From the NCBI RefSeq assembly GCF_002102185.1, contig NZ_LQOW01000005.1, positions 1-64,000 of the forward strand: DNA of 64,000 nt, read 5' to 3'. Source of the DNA: Mycobacterium fragae. GTDB lineage: Bacteria > Actinomycetota > Actinomycetes > Mycobacteriales > Mycobacteriaceae. Below, piece after piece: positions 1 to 9,850 of the stretch. The notes under the pieces were generated by a model. It did no database searches, was not told the DNA's origin, and saw only the letters and a list, made by a program, of their open reading frames with translations. The translations under genes and the position numbers were made by a program. Every line of letters begins with the position of its first letter. The first letter of the stretch is position 1.

Positions 1-76
1 GCATCAGCCCCGCCTTGGCCGCAAACGCCGACTGCGACGCCACCAACTGCGGAATATGAGCATCCAACAAACTCAT
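1..76 (-). CDS. EsxG/EsxS-type WXG100 protein, N-terminal part only
   Basis: Only the first 25 codons are inside the window; the gene runs off the left edge. The peptide begins MSLLDAHIPQLVASQSAF and continues AAKAGLM. I recognise this as the EsxG/EsxS family, the small partner that pairs with EsxH/EsxR and is exported by a type VII system, ESX-3 in M. tuberculosis. A Shine-Dalgarno AAAGGA lies 8 nt before the ATG. It sits 45 nt downstream of the PPE gene, the PE-PPE-esxG order of the ESX-3 locus and its esxR/esxS paralogue. An esxH-like gene would be expected just outside the window. The EsxG versus EsxS choice cannot be made from the N-terminus. Confidence 0.9.
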   Translation of the reverse strand, partial: MSLLDAHIPQLVASQSAFAAKAGLM

Positions 77-121
77 CGCCAACATCCTTTCTTATCGATT
101 ACCGTTGTCACACAAGAACAC

Positions 122-1711
122 TCAGCCGTCATCCCCCTCCCCCTCGGCGGCGTCAGAATCCCAACTGCCCGGCACCATCGGCATCCTCGGGGCGTCATCG
201 AATTCGTCGTCGGCGAGCGCGGTGAGCCCGGCCGGCTGGGCTGCCCCCTTCGAGACCGTCCCGGCGAATCCCAGTGTTCCCGCGCCCCGGTCGGAGGCCA
301 CCGTCGATGGATCATCCGGCGGTCGGCCCCAGTCGGGGTTGACCCCGATATTCATGTCCGCGAACTCGTCGCCGTATCCACTCTGCGACGCGCGCCGACG
401 GCGACGGGCTCGTGCCGCCTCGCGCGCGGAAGTCGCGGCCGCGGCCGTATCGGATTCCGGTGTCTTCTTCTTGGCGCCGGCAGGGGCACCGGCGCTCGTG
501 CGCATCCCGGAGCCGACCCCGATGCCGGGCGGAGCGATGACGTAGGGGGGCACAAAACCCGGTCCTGGCGGAGGCGGCGGTACCGCCGGCGGCGCCGGAC
601 TGGCCACTGTGCTCGCCGTCGGAGTGGGCGCGGGCGCGGGGGCCGTCGCGGGGACCGCCGCCGGCGCGGCAATCGGGGTCGATCCGAGCGCCGGCGCCAA
701 GATGGGCTCCTCGACGACGGGCGCCGGTGCCGGCGCGACCACAGGCTGAGGCAGTGCGGCCAGCCCGGCCAGCCCCGCGAAGCCGCCTACAGCCGCGAAG
801 GGGGCGACCGCAATGAGGGCTCCTGCCGCCAGCAACGCCGGCTGCGTCCCCAAAAAGGGCGCAAGCTGGGCTAGGTGGGTCGGCCAGTCGAACATCTCCA
901 GGGCAACCAGGTACTGAAAAGCCAACGCCGGATTTTGCATCAGGTATACGCCGAACTGTTGAAAGTCCTCAAACAGTTCGAGGGCCCGAACAACCCACCA
1001 CATCGGGTCGGCTGGATTCGTATATGCGTCGTACGGGAGTCCGTTTACCGTGCCCTCAGCGGGATTCCAATTGATTCCGAAGTTCTTCAGGATGTTCGCG
1101 ATGGCCTCATCCAGCGGGTTGTCGACCTTGGGGTCGGGGAAGGGATTTCCGGAGTCTTGGGTTGAGGCAGTGGATTTCTGGATCGGCGGCGCGGCGGTGG
1201 TTTGTGGTGTCGACGCCACAGCGGTGCCGGCGACCATCTGATAGGTGGCCATCGTGGTGGCGGCCTGGACCCACATCCGTACGTAATCGGCCTCGTTGAG
1301 CGCGATCGGAATCGTATTGATCCCAAAGAAATTCGTCGCCACCAACACCGCATGCACAGCATGGTTGGCAGCCAACTCGGGCAGGGTCGGCATCGCCGCC
1401 AACGCGGTCGTGTAGGCCGCGGCCACCGTCTCATGCCCGGCGGCCGCTCCCGCGCTGTCGGCGCTGGCCTGCGTCAGCCAGGCCAGGAATGGCACATTCG
1501 CAGCGACATACGACTCTGCGCTCGGTCCCTCCCATGCACCGCCCTGCACCCCGGCCAACACGGCAGTGAGTTCGTTTGCAATCGAAGCATATTCAGCGCT
1601 CAACGAATTCCACGCTGCCGCGGCTGCCAGTAATGATCCTGGCCCGGGACCACTGCTCAGCAACGCCGAATGGACCTCTGGCGGCAAAGCCATCCACACC
1701 GGCGCGGTCAT
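122..1711 (-). CDS. PPE family protein, PPW subfamily (529 aa)
   Basis: The protein starts [18 protein letters not shown], with the PPE motif at residues 10-12 and a W-x-G turn (WEG) at 60-62, so the first ~180 residues are a canonical PPE domain. A proline/alanine-rich linker (about 320-420) follows. The C-terminus carries GFAGT at 481-485 and PMVPGSW at 511-517, the paired signature of the PPW sublineage that includes PPE4 and PPE47/48. The ATG shares its A with the TGA of the upstream PE gene (TGATG), so the two are translationally coupled and probably form a PE-PPE heterodimer. The gene is followed by esxG. It is probably exported by ESX-3 or a related system; its function is unknown. Confidence 0.95.
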   Translation of the reverse strand: MTAPVWMALPPEVHSALLSSGPGPGSLLAAAAAWNSLSAEYASIANELTAVLAGVQGGAWEGPSAESYVAANVPFLAWLTQASADSAGAAAGHETVAAAYTTALAAMPTLPELAANHAVHAVLVATNFFGINTIPIALNEADYVRMWVQAATTMATYQMVAGTAVASTPQTTAAPPIQKSTASTQDSGNPFPDPKVDNPLDEAIANILKNFGINWNPAEGTVNGLPYDAYTNPADPMWWVVRALELFEDFQQFGVYLMQNPALAFQYLVALEMFDWPTHLAQLAPFLGTQPALLAAGALIAVAPFAAVGGFAGLAGLAALPQPVVAPAPAPVVEEPILAPALGSTPIAAPAAVPATAPAPAPTPTASTVASPAPPAVPPPPPGPGFVPPYVIAPPGIGVGSGMRTSAGAPAGAKKKTPESDTAAAATSAREAARARRRRRASQSGYGDEFADMNIGVNPDWGRPPDDPSTVASDRGAGTLGFAGTVSKGAAQPAGLTALADDEFDDAPRMPMVPGSWDSDAAEGEGDDG

Positions 1712-2019
1712 CAGCCGCCGGCGAGTAGATAAGACGACGCCGCGGCGGCGTCGCCTGCCGCGTAGCTGGCGCCCCCCGCACCCACGCCGACCCCGGAGCG
1801 GCCGAGTTCCTCCACACCTTGGGCTGCCACCGTCGCATGCTGCGCACCGTGCGCGCTCAACTCGGCCGCGCTCTGCAGCGACACGAAGTCGGCAGCAGGA
1901 GGAACCACGGCCGTGATCAGCGGAGCCGCGCCGGCGTGCGCGCCCGCCAGGCGCGCGGTCAACGCTTCGACGGCGGCACTGGCAGCGGCCAGGCCTTCCG
2001 GGACCACTCGCAACGTCAT
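1711..2019 (-). CDS. PE family protein, short PE5/PE29-like (102 aa)
   Basis: This short PE protein has the PE dipeptide at residues 7-8, a helical PE domain, and a C-terminal YAAGD at 86-90, which fits the YxxxD/E type VII export signal. It has no PGRS or other extension. I chose the ATG at 2019 over an in-frame TTG nine bases upstream because AGGGAGG stands 9 nt before the ATG. The stop overlaps the start of the downstream PPE gene. In the M. tuberculosis ESX-3 and esxS/esxR loci a PE of this size precedes a PPW-type PPE and an esxG gene, exactly the arrangement here. It is most likely the obligate partner of the adjacent PPE. Confidence 0.93.
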   Translation of the reverse strand: MTLRVVPEGLAAASAAVEALTARLAGAHAGAAPLITAVVPPAADFVSLQSAAELSAHGAQHATVAAQGVEELGRSGVGVGAGGASYAAGDAAAASSYLLAGG

Positions 2020-2058
2020 GTCAGGCAACCTCCCTCATCGAGCCCTCACCCAGCAGCC

Positions 2059-2079
2059 TAATGAACATGATTTTCATTA
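2059..2079 (-). promoter_or_regulatory. Putative Zur (FurB) box upstream of the PE-PPE-esxG cassette
   Basis: A 21-bp palindrome with a single mismatched pair lies 40 bp before the PE start. On the minus strand its core is TGAAAAT-C-ATGTTCA, a Fur-family 7-1-7 arrangement, flanked symmetrically by TAA and TTA. In M. tuberculosis the zinc regulator Zur/FurB binds AT-rich palindromes of this kind upstream of ESX-3 and of the esxR/esxS paralogue cassette. The assignment rests on sequence resemblance and on the identity of the downstream genes; binding is inferred. Confidence 0.7.
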
Positions 2080-2193
2080 CGGGGTATTCAATACGATGAC
2101 GGCGGGTATTTCAAGCCCGCGCAGCCCCTGTGTTGCTTTGGCGCTGTCGGGGATTCGGCATCATCCGGCCTGAGCAAGGTGCGGTGCCGGCGT

Positions 2194-3864
2194 CTAACCG
2201 TCCTCTCTAAGGTCGCCCGCCTCGTCGTCGCCGTCGGTTTGCCAGCTCTTCGGGACCATCGGCACCGTCGGTGCTGTGCCGAATCCGTTCTCGCCCAACG
2301 TGCTCAGCCCCGCCGCCTGCGCGCTCGAGGACTTGCCGACAGTGCCGGCGAAGCCCAACCTGCCCCCGCCCCGATCCGACGCCAACGCCGGCTGGCGGTC
2401 CGGTGGCACGTCCCAGTCCGGCTCGACCTCGATATTCATCTCCATGAACTCGTCGCCGTACCCACGCAATCCGGTCCGCCGGCGCCGGCGCCCGTGCGCC
2501 CGATCCCGGCCTGACGCCGCCGCACTCGCCGACGCGTCATCGTTCTCCGAAACCGGTCTCTGGGCTTTCCTGCTCGCCCCACTGCCGGCACTGCTCTGCG
2601 CCGACAATCCCGACGCACTCACCGCGTACAAGCCCTCGGTCGTCGAAGTGGTCGGGCCGAAGCCGGCTCCGGGGTCGCCGCCCGCCGGTCCGCCGGCCAT
2701 CGTTGAGGCTGGGCTCGGCGTCGCAGCGCTCGACGTCGTCGACGCGTTCGTCGTACTTGTTTCGCTACCGCTCACCGTCAGCGGCGCAGGTGCAGCGCCC
2801 GTAGGTGCGGCTGTGGCCGCGGCGGCCGGCATATCCACTTCAGGGGGAACTGCCATACCGGAGACGCCGGCCACCCCCGCCACCCCGGCCAGTCCAGCCA
2901 GTCCGGCCATTCCGCCGAACGCCGCGGCCGTAGCGGGAACAGCGGCCAGCAATAATGCGGGGGCCGCTTGCACCAAGGGCCAAACGAGCATCAACGAATG
3001 GAAGATGAACCAGGCCAGCGCGGTAGCTAGCGCTGGGGACATTCCGGGGATTTGCATCAGCATAGCGCTGACGGCATTGGCAAAGGGGACCGCGGGAATG
3101 GGCCATCCATCGGGGTAGAGCAACTTGCCAAGTGGCCAAAGAATATTCTGCGTGATGTCCGAGAGGCTGCTTGCCAGCTGGTCTTGCCACGACGAGCCGG
3201 CGGTGGCTGCCATCGTGGCTTGCTGCTGCGTGGCGGAGGCATCCGCGCTGTTGAGGTGCGCACCGGTCTCAGTGGCCGGGACCGCGGCCGCCATCTGCGT
3301 TGCCACAGCACCGGCTTCACCGCCCGGGTTGACGATCGGCGCCGCAGGCATGGTCGCGGGGACGGCGGCCACAGCGGACCCGGCGACCATCTGGTAGGTG
3401 CTCATCGTCTCTGCGGCTTGAATCCACATGCGTACGTAGTCGGCTTCATTCAGCGCGATCGGGATGGTGTTGATCCCGAAGAAGTTCGTGGCCACCAACG
3501 TCGCGTGAATGGCATGATTCGCCGCCAGCTCCGCAAGCGTGGGCATCGCCGCCAACGCGGTCGTGTAGGCCGCCGCCGCCGTCTGATGCTGGGCGGCTGC
3601 CGTGGCGCTGTTTGCGCTGGCCTGTGTCAGCCATGCCAGATACGGCCCGTGCGCCGCCACATAGCTTTCCGCGCTCGGGCCCTCCCACGCCCCTGCCTGC
3701 ACTGCGGCTAGCACCTCGCTCAATTCGGCAGCCGCCGAAGCGTATTCGGCACTCAACGAACTCCACGCGCCCGACGCTGCCAACAACGCTGCGGGACCCG
3801 GACCGCTCGACAACAGCGCCGAATGCACCTCCGGCGGCGAAGCCATCCATATCGGCGCCGTCAT
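2194..3864 (-). CDS. PPE family protein, PPW subfamily (556 aa)
   Basis: The protein starts [18 protein letters not shown]. The PPE domain (residues 1-180, with WEG at about 60) is nearly identical to its two neighbours. The middle is alanine-rich with hydrophobic stretches, and the C-terminus has GFAGT near 504 and PMVPKSW at 535-541, placing it in the PPW subfamily. The reading frame stays open a further 36 codons upstream, but that extension is arginine-rich and overlaps the preceding PPE gene, so the conserved MTAP methionine is taken as the start. No PE gene precedes it directly. It is one of three tandem paralogues, probably from local duplication followed by divergence of the linker. 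Confidence 0.93.
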   Translation of the reverse strand: MTAPIWMASPPEVHSALLSSGPGPAALLAASGAWSSLSAEYASAAAELSEVLAAVQAGAWEGPSAESYVAAHGPYLAWLTQASANSATAAAQHQTAAAAYTTALAAMPTLAELAANHAIHATLVATNFFGINTIPIALNEADYVRMWIQAAETMSTYQMVAGSAVAAVPATMPAAPIVNPGGEAGAVATQMAAAVPATETGAHLNSADASATQQQATMAATAGSSWQDQLASSLSDITQNILWPLGKLLYPDGWPIPAVPFANAVSAMLMQIPGMSPALATALAWFIFHSLMLVWPLVQAAPALLLAAVPATAAAFGGMAGLAGLAGVAGVAGVSGMAVPPEVDMPAAAATAAPTGAAPAPLTVSGSETSTTNASTTSSAATPSPASTMAGGPAGGDPGAGFGPTTSTTEGLYAVSASGLSAQSSAGSGASRKAQRPVSENDDASASAAASGRDRAHGRRRRRTGLRGYGDEFMEMNIEVEPDWDVPPDRQPALASDRGGGRLGFAGTVGKSSSAQAAGLSTLGENGFGTAPTVPMVPKSWQTDGDDEAGDLREDG

Positions 3865-3904
3865 CGGCCGCCCACAACCAAATACGACGAGTCCGAAAAA
3901 CTCA

Positions 3905-5377
3905 TCACCGCTCCTCCTTCTCCTCCCACGTGTTGGGTAGCATCGGCATGCGCGCGCCATCGCCAAATGCACTGTCGGGCAGTGTGTTCAGCCCCGCTGC
4001 CACTGTCGCGCTTCCCTGGCGCGTGGTTCCCGCGAAGCCCAGCTGCCCCGCACCCTGATCCGATGCAGCGGTACTCGCATCTGGTGGCTCCCAGTCCGGC
4101 TTGACCGCGATATCCATGTTCATGAACTCGTCGCCGTAACCGCGCAGCTCCGCCCGCCGGCGCCGGCGCGCACGGGTCCTCTCCCGGTTCGATGCCGAGG
4201 CCGCCGCGGCCGCGGCATCTGGCTCCTGCGACTTCTTCCTGGCACTGTCACTGGCATTCATCCCCGAGCCGAACCCGATACCGGGACCACCACCCACCAG
4301 GTAGGGGTAGCCGAAACCTGTTACGGCGGTAGCGGCGGGTGGTGGCGCAGAGCCGGCGGCGGTGACGGACGTGGGCGCGGGTGCAGGCGCAGGAGCCGTC
4401 GTGGGAGCCGACGCCGTCACGGCAGTCGCCGGGGTGATCGCCGCAGCCGCCTTGGGTTCGACGGCCGGCAACGCCGCCTCGGATGGCGCGGGCGCTGCAA
4501 CAGGTTGCGGTTGGGCTGCCAGTCCGGCCAGCCCTGCCAGGCCGCCCACCGCCCCGACCGGAGTTGCGGCCAGGGCAAGCGCGGCCGTCGACAACTGGGG
4601 GGCGAACGTGTTGATGAATTCACCCAGATGGCCGATCTCGTCGGCGATCAGCGCCGGAATGTCGTTCGCCAGCTGAGCTAACGCCGCAGCGGGATTCGTT
4701 TGAAACTCGCTGAAATCCCGGCCCAACGTGTCCGTGATTTCCGTGATTCGATTGATGTACCAACTCAGCTGCGTTGGATCCCCGCCGTCATTGTCGATGA
4801 TGCCGCTGCCGTCGCCGCCGCTGTCGCTGGTGCTGTCGGCCTTCTGGATCTGCGGGGCCGGGGCGGTGGACGGCGTCGATGCCACCGCCGTGCCGGCAAC
4901 CGCTTGATAAGTCGTCATCGTGGTAGCGGCCTGGATCCACATCCGCACGTAGTCGGCCTCGTTGAGCGCGATCGGAATCGTGTTGATGCCGAAGAAATTC
5001 GTGGCCACCAACACCGCGTGGACGGCATGGTTGGCGGCCAGCTCCGCCAGGGTCGGCATCGCCGCCAACGCGATCGTGTAGGCCGCGGCCACCGTCTGAT
5101 GCTGGGCCGCCGTCGCCAGGCTCTTGGCGCTGGCCTGCATCAACCACGCCAGATACGGCCCATGCGCGGCCACATACGACTCGGCGCTCGGCCCCTGCCA
5201 CGCTCCCGCCTGCACGGTGGCCAGCAATGCGCTCAATTCCTCAGCCGCGGAAGCATATTCAGTACTCAGCGAGGACCATGCCGCGGCCGCCGCCAACAAC
5301 GATCCCGGTCCCGGACCGCTGCTCAGCAACGCCGAATGCACCTCAGGCGGCGACGCCATCCACACCGGCGCGGTCAT
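3905..5377 (-). CDS. PPE family protein, PPW subfamily (490 aa)
   Basis: First gene of the PPE/PE/esx run. It begins [18 protein letters not shown], has WQG at the W-x-G position, a proline/alanine linker, and C-terminal GFAGT (about 447) and PMLPNTW (478-484), the PPW signature. The start is the ATG at 5377 because AGGAG lies 8 nt upstream; an in-frame GTG nine bases earlier would overlap that Shine-Dalgarno. It has no PE partner immediately upstream, so it may pair with the PE encoded downstream. Secretion by ESX-3 or a related system is inferred from the subfamily. Confidence 0.94.
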   Translation of the reverse strand: MTAPVWMASPPEVHSALLSSGPGPGSLLAAAAAWSSLSTEYASAAEELSALLATVQAGAWQGPSAESYVAAHGPYLAWLMQASAKSLATAAQHQTVAAAYTIALAAMPTLAELAANHAVHAVLVATNFFGINTIPIALNEADYVRMWIQAATTMTTYQAVAGTAVASTPSTAPAPQIQKADSTSDSGGDGSGIIDNDGGDPTQLSWYINRITEITDTLGRDFSEFQTNPAAALAQLANDIPALIADEIGHLGEFINTFAPQLSTAALALAATPVGAVGGLAGLAGLAAQPQPVAAPAPSEAALPAVEPKAAAAITPATAVTASAPTTAPAPAPAPTSVTAAGSAPPPAATAVTGFGYPYLVGGGPGIGFGSGMNASDSARKKSQEPDAAAAAASASNRERTRARRRRRAELRGYGDEFMNMDIAVKPDWEPPDASTAASDQGAGQLGFAGTTRQGSATVAAGLNTLPDSAFGDGARMPMLPNTWEEKEER

Positions 5378-5427
5378 CACAGGCACTCCTGCGGGTCGGG
5401 CTAATCAGGGCTGGTGGCAGAATTCAA

Positions 5428-5444
5428 TACGACGCCCTGTCGTA
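5428..5444. repeat. Inverted repeat upstream of the first PPE gene
   Basis: TACGAC and GTCGTA form perfect 6-bp arms around a 5-base spacer, about 50 bp before the PPE start at 5377. It could be an operator for the PPE promoter or a small hairpin at the end of the ctaB transcript. Confidence 0.4.
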
Positions 5445-5451
5445 GAACAAG

Positions 5452-5464
5452 ACCCCGACGGGGT
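5452..5464 (-). terminator. Possible terminator of ctaB
   Basis: Read on the minus strand, ACCCC-GTC-GGGGT is a perfect 5-bp stem followed by a T-rich run (CTTGTTCT), 35 bp after the ctaB stop. The stem is short, so this is a weak candidate for an intrinsic terminator. Confidence 0.35.
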
Positions 5465-5498
5465 AGGGGGTATCGCCCTTAGGAGAGCGTGCCGGTGA

Positions 5499-6419
5499 TC
5501 ACATACCCAGCAGAGTCGGCAGCGCCATCGCCGAATCGAGCGCCAACGCGCAGAACACCACGGCCAGGTAATTGTTCGACTGCAGGAACAGCCGCAGCGG
5601 CTTGACCGCCTCGCCGCGGCGCACCCCGGCGTAGAGCTGGTGCGCCATCGCCAGGAACCACACCCCGGCCACCAGCGCGACCGCCGTGTAGAGCCACCCG
5701 GCGGCCAGCGCCAGCACCAGCGTCGCAATCACCGTGAGCCAGGTGTAGACCAGGATCTGCTTCGTGACCTGACGCTCGGTCGCGACCGCCGGCAGCATCG
5801 GCACCCCGGCGGCTCGGTAGTCGTCCTTGTACCGCATCGCCAGCGCCCAGGTGTGCGGCGGCGTCCAGAAGAAGATGATCGCGAACATCACCAACGCCGG
5901 CCAGCCGATGGTGCCGGTGACCGCCGACCAGCCGATCATCACCGGCATGCAGCCGGCCGCGCCGCCCCAGACCACGTTCTGCGAGGTGCGTCGCTTGAGC
6001 AACAAGGTGTAGACGAACAGATAGAACACGATCGTGGCCACGGCCAGCAGCCCCGAGAGCAGGTTCGTCGTCCACCACAGCCAGAAGAACGAAGCGACAC
6101 TCAACGCCACCCCGAACACCAGGGCGTTGCGGGTCGGCACGGTCGCTCGCGCCAACGGCCGGCGCGCGGTGCGCTTCATCACCTTGTCGATGTCGGCGTC
6201 GGCCACACAGTTCAGCGTGTTGGCGCCCCCGGCCGCCAGCATCCCGCCGATCAGGGTGTTGAGAATCAGCAACGGGTTCACCATGCCGCGGTCGGCGAGC
6301 AGCATCGCCGGTATCGCGGTGACCAACAACAGCTCGATGACCCGCGGCTTGGTCAGCGCCAAATACCCCACCAGCGTGTTGCTGACTCGGCTCGGCGCGA
6401 CGCGCTCGCGAATGCTCAC
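5499..6419 (-). CDS. ctaB: Protoheme IX farnesyltransferase (heme O synthase)
   Basis: This membrane prenyltransferase of the UbiA superfamily transfers a farnesyl group to protoheme IX to make heme O, the precursor of heme A for the aa3 cytochrome oxidase. The first Asp-rich motif is in [18 protein letters not shown] and a second region contains [12 protein letters not shown]; about eight to nine hydrophobic segments fill the rest. Length is 306 aa, as usual for actinobacterial CtaB. The GTG at 6419 is chosen because GAGGAG stands 7 nt upstream; a longer frame to 6512 adds a Cys/Arg-rich stretch unlike the family. It is divergent from tkt, the neighbour arrangement known in M. tuberculosis. 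Confidence 0.96.
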   Translation of the reverse strand: MSIRERVAPSRVSNTLVGYLALTKPRVIELLLVTAIPAMLLADRGMVNPLLILNTLIGGMLAAGGANTLNCVADADIDKVMKRTARRPLARATVPTRNALVFGVALSVASFFWLWWTTNLLSGLLAVATIVFYLFVYTLLLKRRTSQNVVWGGAAGCMPVMIGWSAVTGTIGWPALVMFAIIFFWTPPHTWALAMRYKDDYRAAGVPMLPAVATERQVTKQILVYTWLTVIATLVLALAAGWLYTAVALVAGVWFLAMAHQLYAGVRRGEAVKPLRLFLQSNNYLAVVFCALALDSAMALPTLLGM

Positions 6420-6580
6420 GCAATGACTCCTCGGGTCGCACGGCGCGCAGCTTCTACTACAGGCGATGGTAGACCGCCTGCCTGCGCCGCTTGCATCGCA
6501 GGGTCGACTCACGGTTCATACCCGCCCCGACGTGGTACACCCATCTCCTACGACATCTGCAGCGACGCAGGATCCCGCAC

Positions 6581-6586
6581 TAGGGT
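6581..6586 (+). promoter_or_regulatory. Candidate -10 element (TAGGGT) for the tkt operon
   Basis: TAGGGT matches the mycobacterial SigA -10 pattern TANNNT and would give a leader of about 30 nt before the tkt GTG. No clear -35 is visible. It lies in the 204-bp ctaB/tkt divergent region. Confidence 0.4.
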
Positions 6587-6623
6587 AGGGAGGGATCCAT
6601 TTGCCGACCCGAGGACCGCGTTC

Positions 6624-8714
6624 GTGACAACACTCGAAGACATCTCCACGCTCACCCAACCGCACCATCCCGATGACTGGACCGAGATCGACTCGGCCGT
6701 AGTTGACACCATCCGGGTGCTTGCCGCCGATGCGGTTCAGAAGGTCGGCAACGGCCATCCGGGGACGGCGATGAGCCTGGCTCCGCTGGCCTACACGCTT
6801 TTCCAGCGGACCATGCGCCACGACCCCAGCGACACCACCTGGCTGGGGCGCGACCGGTTTGTGCTCTCGGCCGGGCACAGCAGCCTGACCCTCTACATCC
6901 AGCTCTACCTCGGCGGCTTCGGTCTGGAGCTCTCCGATATCGAGTCGCTGCGCACCTGGGGATCCAAGACTCCAGGGCATCCGGAGTTCCGACACACCAG
7001 GGGCGTGGAGATCACCACCGGCCCGTTGGGCCAGGGCCTGGGGTCGGCGGTGGGGATGGCGATGGCGTCCCGCTACGAGCGCGGCCTGTTCGATCCCGAC
7101 GCCGCCCCGGGCACCAGTCCGTTCGACCACCACATCTATGTGATCGCCTCCGACGGCGATATCGAAGAGGGCGTGACGTCGGAGGCGTCGTCGTTGGCGG
7201 CGGTGCAGCAACTCGGCAACCTCATCGTTTTCTACGACCACAACCAGATCTCGATCGAGGACGACACCAACATCGCGCTCTGCGAGGACACCGCCGCCCG
7301 GTATGAGGCCTACGGGTGGCACGTGCAGCGAGTCGAGGGCGGCGAGAACGTTGTCGCCATCGAGGAGGCCATCGCCAATGCGAAGGCCGTCACCGACCGG
7401 CCGTCGTTCATCGAGCTGCGCACGATCATCGGGTATCCGGCCCCCAACGCCATGAACACCGGCAAGGCGCACGGCGCGGCCCTCGGCGACGAGGAAGTGG
7501 CCGCCGTCAAGAAGGTGCTCGGCTTCGATCCCGAGAAGACGTTTGAGGTTCGCGAAGAGGTGCTAGCCCACACCCGCAAGCTGGTGGACCGGGGCAGAGA
7601 GGCGCATGAGCGTTGGCAGCCGGAATTCGACGCCTGGGCGCAGCGCGAGCCTGAGCGCAAGGCGCTACTGGACCGGTTGACCGCCGAGGAGCTTCCCGAC
7701 GGGTGGGACGCCGACATCCCGCACTGGGAGCCCGGATCCGACGAGATCGCCACTCGCAAGGCATCCGGTGCGGTGCTCAACGCGGTGGCGCCGAAACTGC
7801 CTGAGCTGTGGGGCGGTTCGGCTGACCTGGCCGAAAGCAACCTCACCACGATCAACGACGCGGATTCGTTTGGGCCGCCGTCGATTTCCACCAAAGAGTT
7901 CACCGCGTCGTGGTACGGACGGGTGTTGCACTTCGGTGTTCGTGAGCACGCGATGGGCGCGATCCTGTCCGGCATCGTGCTGCACGGCCCGACCCGCGCG
8001 TTCGGCGGCACGTTCCTGCAATTCTCCGACTACATGCGCCCGGCGGTGCGGCTGGCGTCGCTGATGGACATCGACACCATCTACGTCTGGACGCACGACT
8101 CGATCGGTCTGGGCGAAGACGGGCCCACGCACCAGCCGATCGAGCACCTCTCGGCGCTGCGCGCGATTCCAGGCCTGTCGGTAGTTCGCCCGGGCGACGC
8201 CAACGAGACCGCTTACGCCTGGCACACCATCCTCGCCCGCGGCAACGGCAGCGGCCCGGTCGGGCTCTGCCTGACCCGACAGGGCTTGCCGGTACTCGAG
8301 GGCACCAGCCGGGAGGGAGTCGCGCGGGGCGGCTACATATTGGGCGACCCGGGCGGCGACGAACCCGACGTCGTGCTCATCGCCACCGGCTCAGAGCTAC
8401 AGATCGCTGTGGCCGCCCAAAAGGCATTGGCGGACAAGGATATTGTGGCGCGCGTGGTGTCAATGCCGTGCCTGGAGTGGTTCGAGTCGCAACCCTACGA
8501 CTACCGCGACAAGGTGCTGCCGCCGAGCGTATCCGCTCGGGTCGCCGTCGAGGCCGGTGTCGCGCAGTGCTGGCACAAACTGGTCGGTGACACCGGGGAG
8601 ATCGTGTCGATCGAGCACTACGGCGCGTCCGCCGACTACAAGACGCTGTTCCGCGAATTCGGCTTCACCCACGAAGCGGTCGTCGCCGCCGCCGAACGAG
8701 CACTGGACAACTGA
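6624..8714 (+). CDS. tkt: Transketolase
   Basis: This ThDP-dependent enzyme of the non-oxidative pentose phosphate pathway moves two-carbon units between ketose and aldose phosphates. The 696-residue protein has the N-terminal [16 protein letters not shown] region (about 42-57), the ThDP/Mg motif SDGDIEEG...NQIS (about 175-210), the catalytic-glutamate segment [15 protein letters not shown] (about 437), and [14 protein letters not shown] (about 496). The GTG at 6624 is preceded by GAGG and matches the start of M. tuberculosis Tkt; an open frame extends far upstream but only as a shadow of ctaB. It is first gene of the tkt-tal-zwf2-opcA-pgl operon and also feeds ribose-5-phosphate synthesis. 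Confidence 0.97.
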   Translation: MTTLEDISTLTQPHHPDDWTEIDSAVVDTIRVLAADAVQKVGNGHPGTAMSLAPLAYTLFQRTMRHDPSDTTWLGRDRFVLSAGHSSLTLYIQLYLGGFGLELSDIESLRTWGSKTPGHPEFRHTRGVEITTGPLGQGLGSAVGMAMASRYERGLFDPDAAPGTSPFDHHIYVIASDGDIEEGVTSEASSLAAVQQLGNLIVFYDHNQISIEDDTNIALCEDTAARYEAYGWHVQRVEGGENVVAIEEAIANAKAVTDRPSFIELRTIIGYPAPNAMNTGKAHGAALGDEEVAAVKKVLGFDPEKTFEVREEVLAHTRKLVDRGREAHERWQPEFDAWAQREPERKALLDRLTAEELPDGWDADIPHWEPGSDEIATRKASGAVLNAVAPKLPELWGGSADLAESNLTTINDADSFGPPSISTKEFTASWYGRVLHFGVREHAMGAILSGIVLHGPTRAFGGTFLQFSDYMRPAVRLASLMDIDTIYVWTHDSIGLGEDGPTHQPIEHLSALRAIPGLSVVRPGDANETAYAWHTILARGNGSGPVGLCLTRQGLPVLEGTSREGVARGGYILGDPGGDEPDVVLIATGSELQIAVAAQKALADKDIVARVVSMPCLEWFESQPYDYRDKVLPPSVSARVAVEAGVAQCWHKLVGDTGEIVSIEHYGASADYKTLFREFGFTHEAVVAAAERALDN

Positions 8715-8731
8715 GAAGGAAGGTCAGTTTG

Positions 8732-9850
8732 ATGACTCAGAATCCCAACCTCGCCGCTCTGACTGCGGCCGGCGTATCCATCTGGCTGGACGACTTGTCG
8801 CGGGACCGGATCCAGTCCGGAAACCTGCAGGAACTCATCGACACCAAGGAGGTCGTCGGCGTCACCAGCAACCCGACGATCTTCCAGAAGGCGCTGGCGG
8901 ACAGCGACATCTATGACGCCCAACTGGCCGAGCTGGCCGAGCGCGGCGCCGACGTAGACGCCGTCGTCCGCACCGTCACCACCGACGACGTGCGCAACGC
9001 CTGCGACGTGCTCAAGCCCCAGTGGGAGGCATCCGACGGCGTCGACGGCCGGGTGTCGATCGAGGTCGACCCGCGGCTGGCACACGATACCGACAAGACC
9101 ACCAAGCAGGCCATCGAGTTGTGGAAGATCGTCGACCGGCCGAACCTGTTCATCAAAATCCCGGCCACCGAGGCCGGCCTGCCCGCCATCACCGCAACGC
9201 TGGCCGAAGGGATCTCGGTCAACGTCACGCTGATCTTCTCGGTCGAGCGGCATCGAGCGGTGATGGGCGCCTACCTGAACGGCCTGGAAAAGGCCAAGCA
9301 GGCCGGACACGACTTGTCCAAGATCCACTCCGTGGCATCGTTTTTCGTCTCGCGGGTCGACACCGAGGTCGACAAGCGTCTGGAGAAGATCGGCACCGAG
9401 GAGGCGCTGGCGCTTCGTGGACAGGCCGGGGTGGCCAACGCGCGACTGGCCTACGCCGCCTACCAGGAGGTGTTCGTCGGCGGGGATCGTTTCGAGCAGC
9501 TCAAAGCCGACGGCGCCCGGGTCCAGCGACCTCTGTGGGCGTCGACCGGCGTCAAGAATCCCGACTACTCCGACACGTTGTACGTCACCGAGCTGGTCGC
9601 CCCGAACACGGTGAACACCATGCCGGAGAAGACGATTGAGGCCGTCGCCGACCACGGCGTGATCACCGGCGACACTGTCACCGGCACCGCCGCCGCGGCC
9701 CAGGAGGTGTTCGACAAGCTCGAGGCGGTCGGGGTCGACCTGACCGACGTGTTCGTCGTCCTCGAGGACGAAGGCGTGAAGAAGTTCGAGGAGTCCTGGA
9801 ACGAGCTGCTCAAGGAGACGCAGGCTCAGCTCGACTCTGCGACCAAATGA
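8732..9850 (+). CDS. tal: Transaldolase (long actinobacterial form)
   Basis: The enzyme transfers a dihydroxyacetone unit between sugar phosphates, linking the pentose phosphate pathway to glycolysis. The 372-residue length is the larger actinobacterial type. The Schiff-base lysine lies in [10 protein letters not shown] (about residue 141), followed by [11 protein letters not shown]; other family blocks are NPTIFQKA near the N-terminus and [20 protein letters not shown] near 270. The ATG at 8732 is preceded by GAAGGAAGG with 8 nt spacing; a TTG one codon earlier is less likely. It follows tkt by 17 nt and overlaps zwf2 by ATGA, so it is cotranslated. Confidence 0.97.
   Translation: MTQNPNLAALTAAGVSIWLDDLSRDRIQSGNLQELIDTKEVVGVTSNPTIFQKALADSDIYDAQLAELAERGADVDAVVRTVTTDDVRNACDVLKPQWEASDGVDGRVSIEVDPRLAHDTDKTTKQAIELWKIVDRPNLFIKIPATEAGLPAITATLAEGISVNVTLIFSVERHRAVMGAYLNGLEKAKQAGHDLSKIHSVASFFVSRVDTEVDKRLEKIGTEEALALRGQAGVANARLAYAAYQEVFVGGDRFEQLKADGARVQRPLWASTGVKNPDYSDTLYVTELVAPNTVNTMPEKTIEAVADHGVITGDTVTGTAAAAQEVFDKLEAVGVDLTDVFVVLEDEGVKKFEESWNELLKETQAQLDSATK

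Noticed and set aside
56..874. Long plus-strand frame antisense to the first PPE gene
   Set aside because: Its translation is arginine/glycine-rich low complexity typical of the GC-skewed antisense frame; the PPE protein on the other strand has clear domain motifs.
5640..6623. Upstream extension of the tkt frame over ctaB
   Set aside because: It is His/Arg-rich, resembles no transketolase, and is the antisense shadow of ctaB; the GTG at 6624 gives the family N-terminus.
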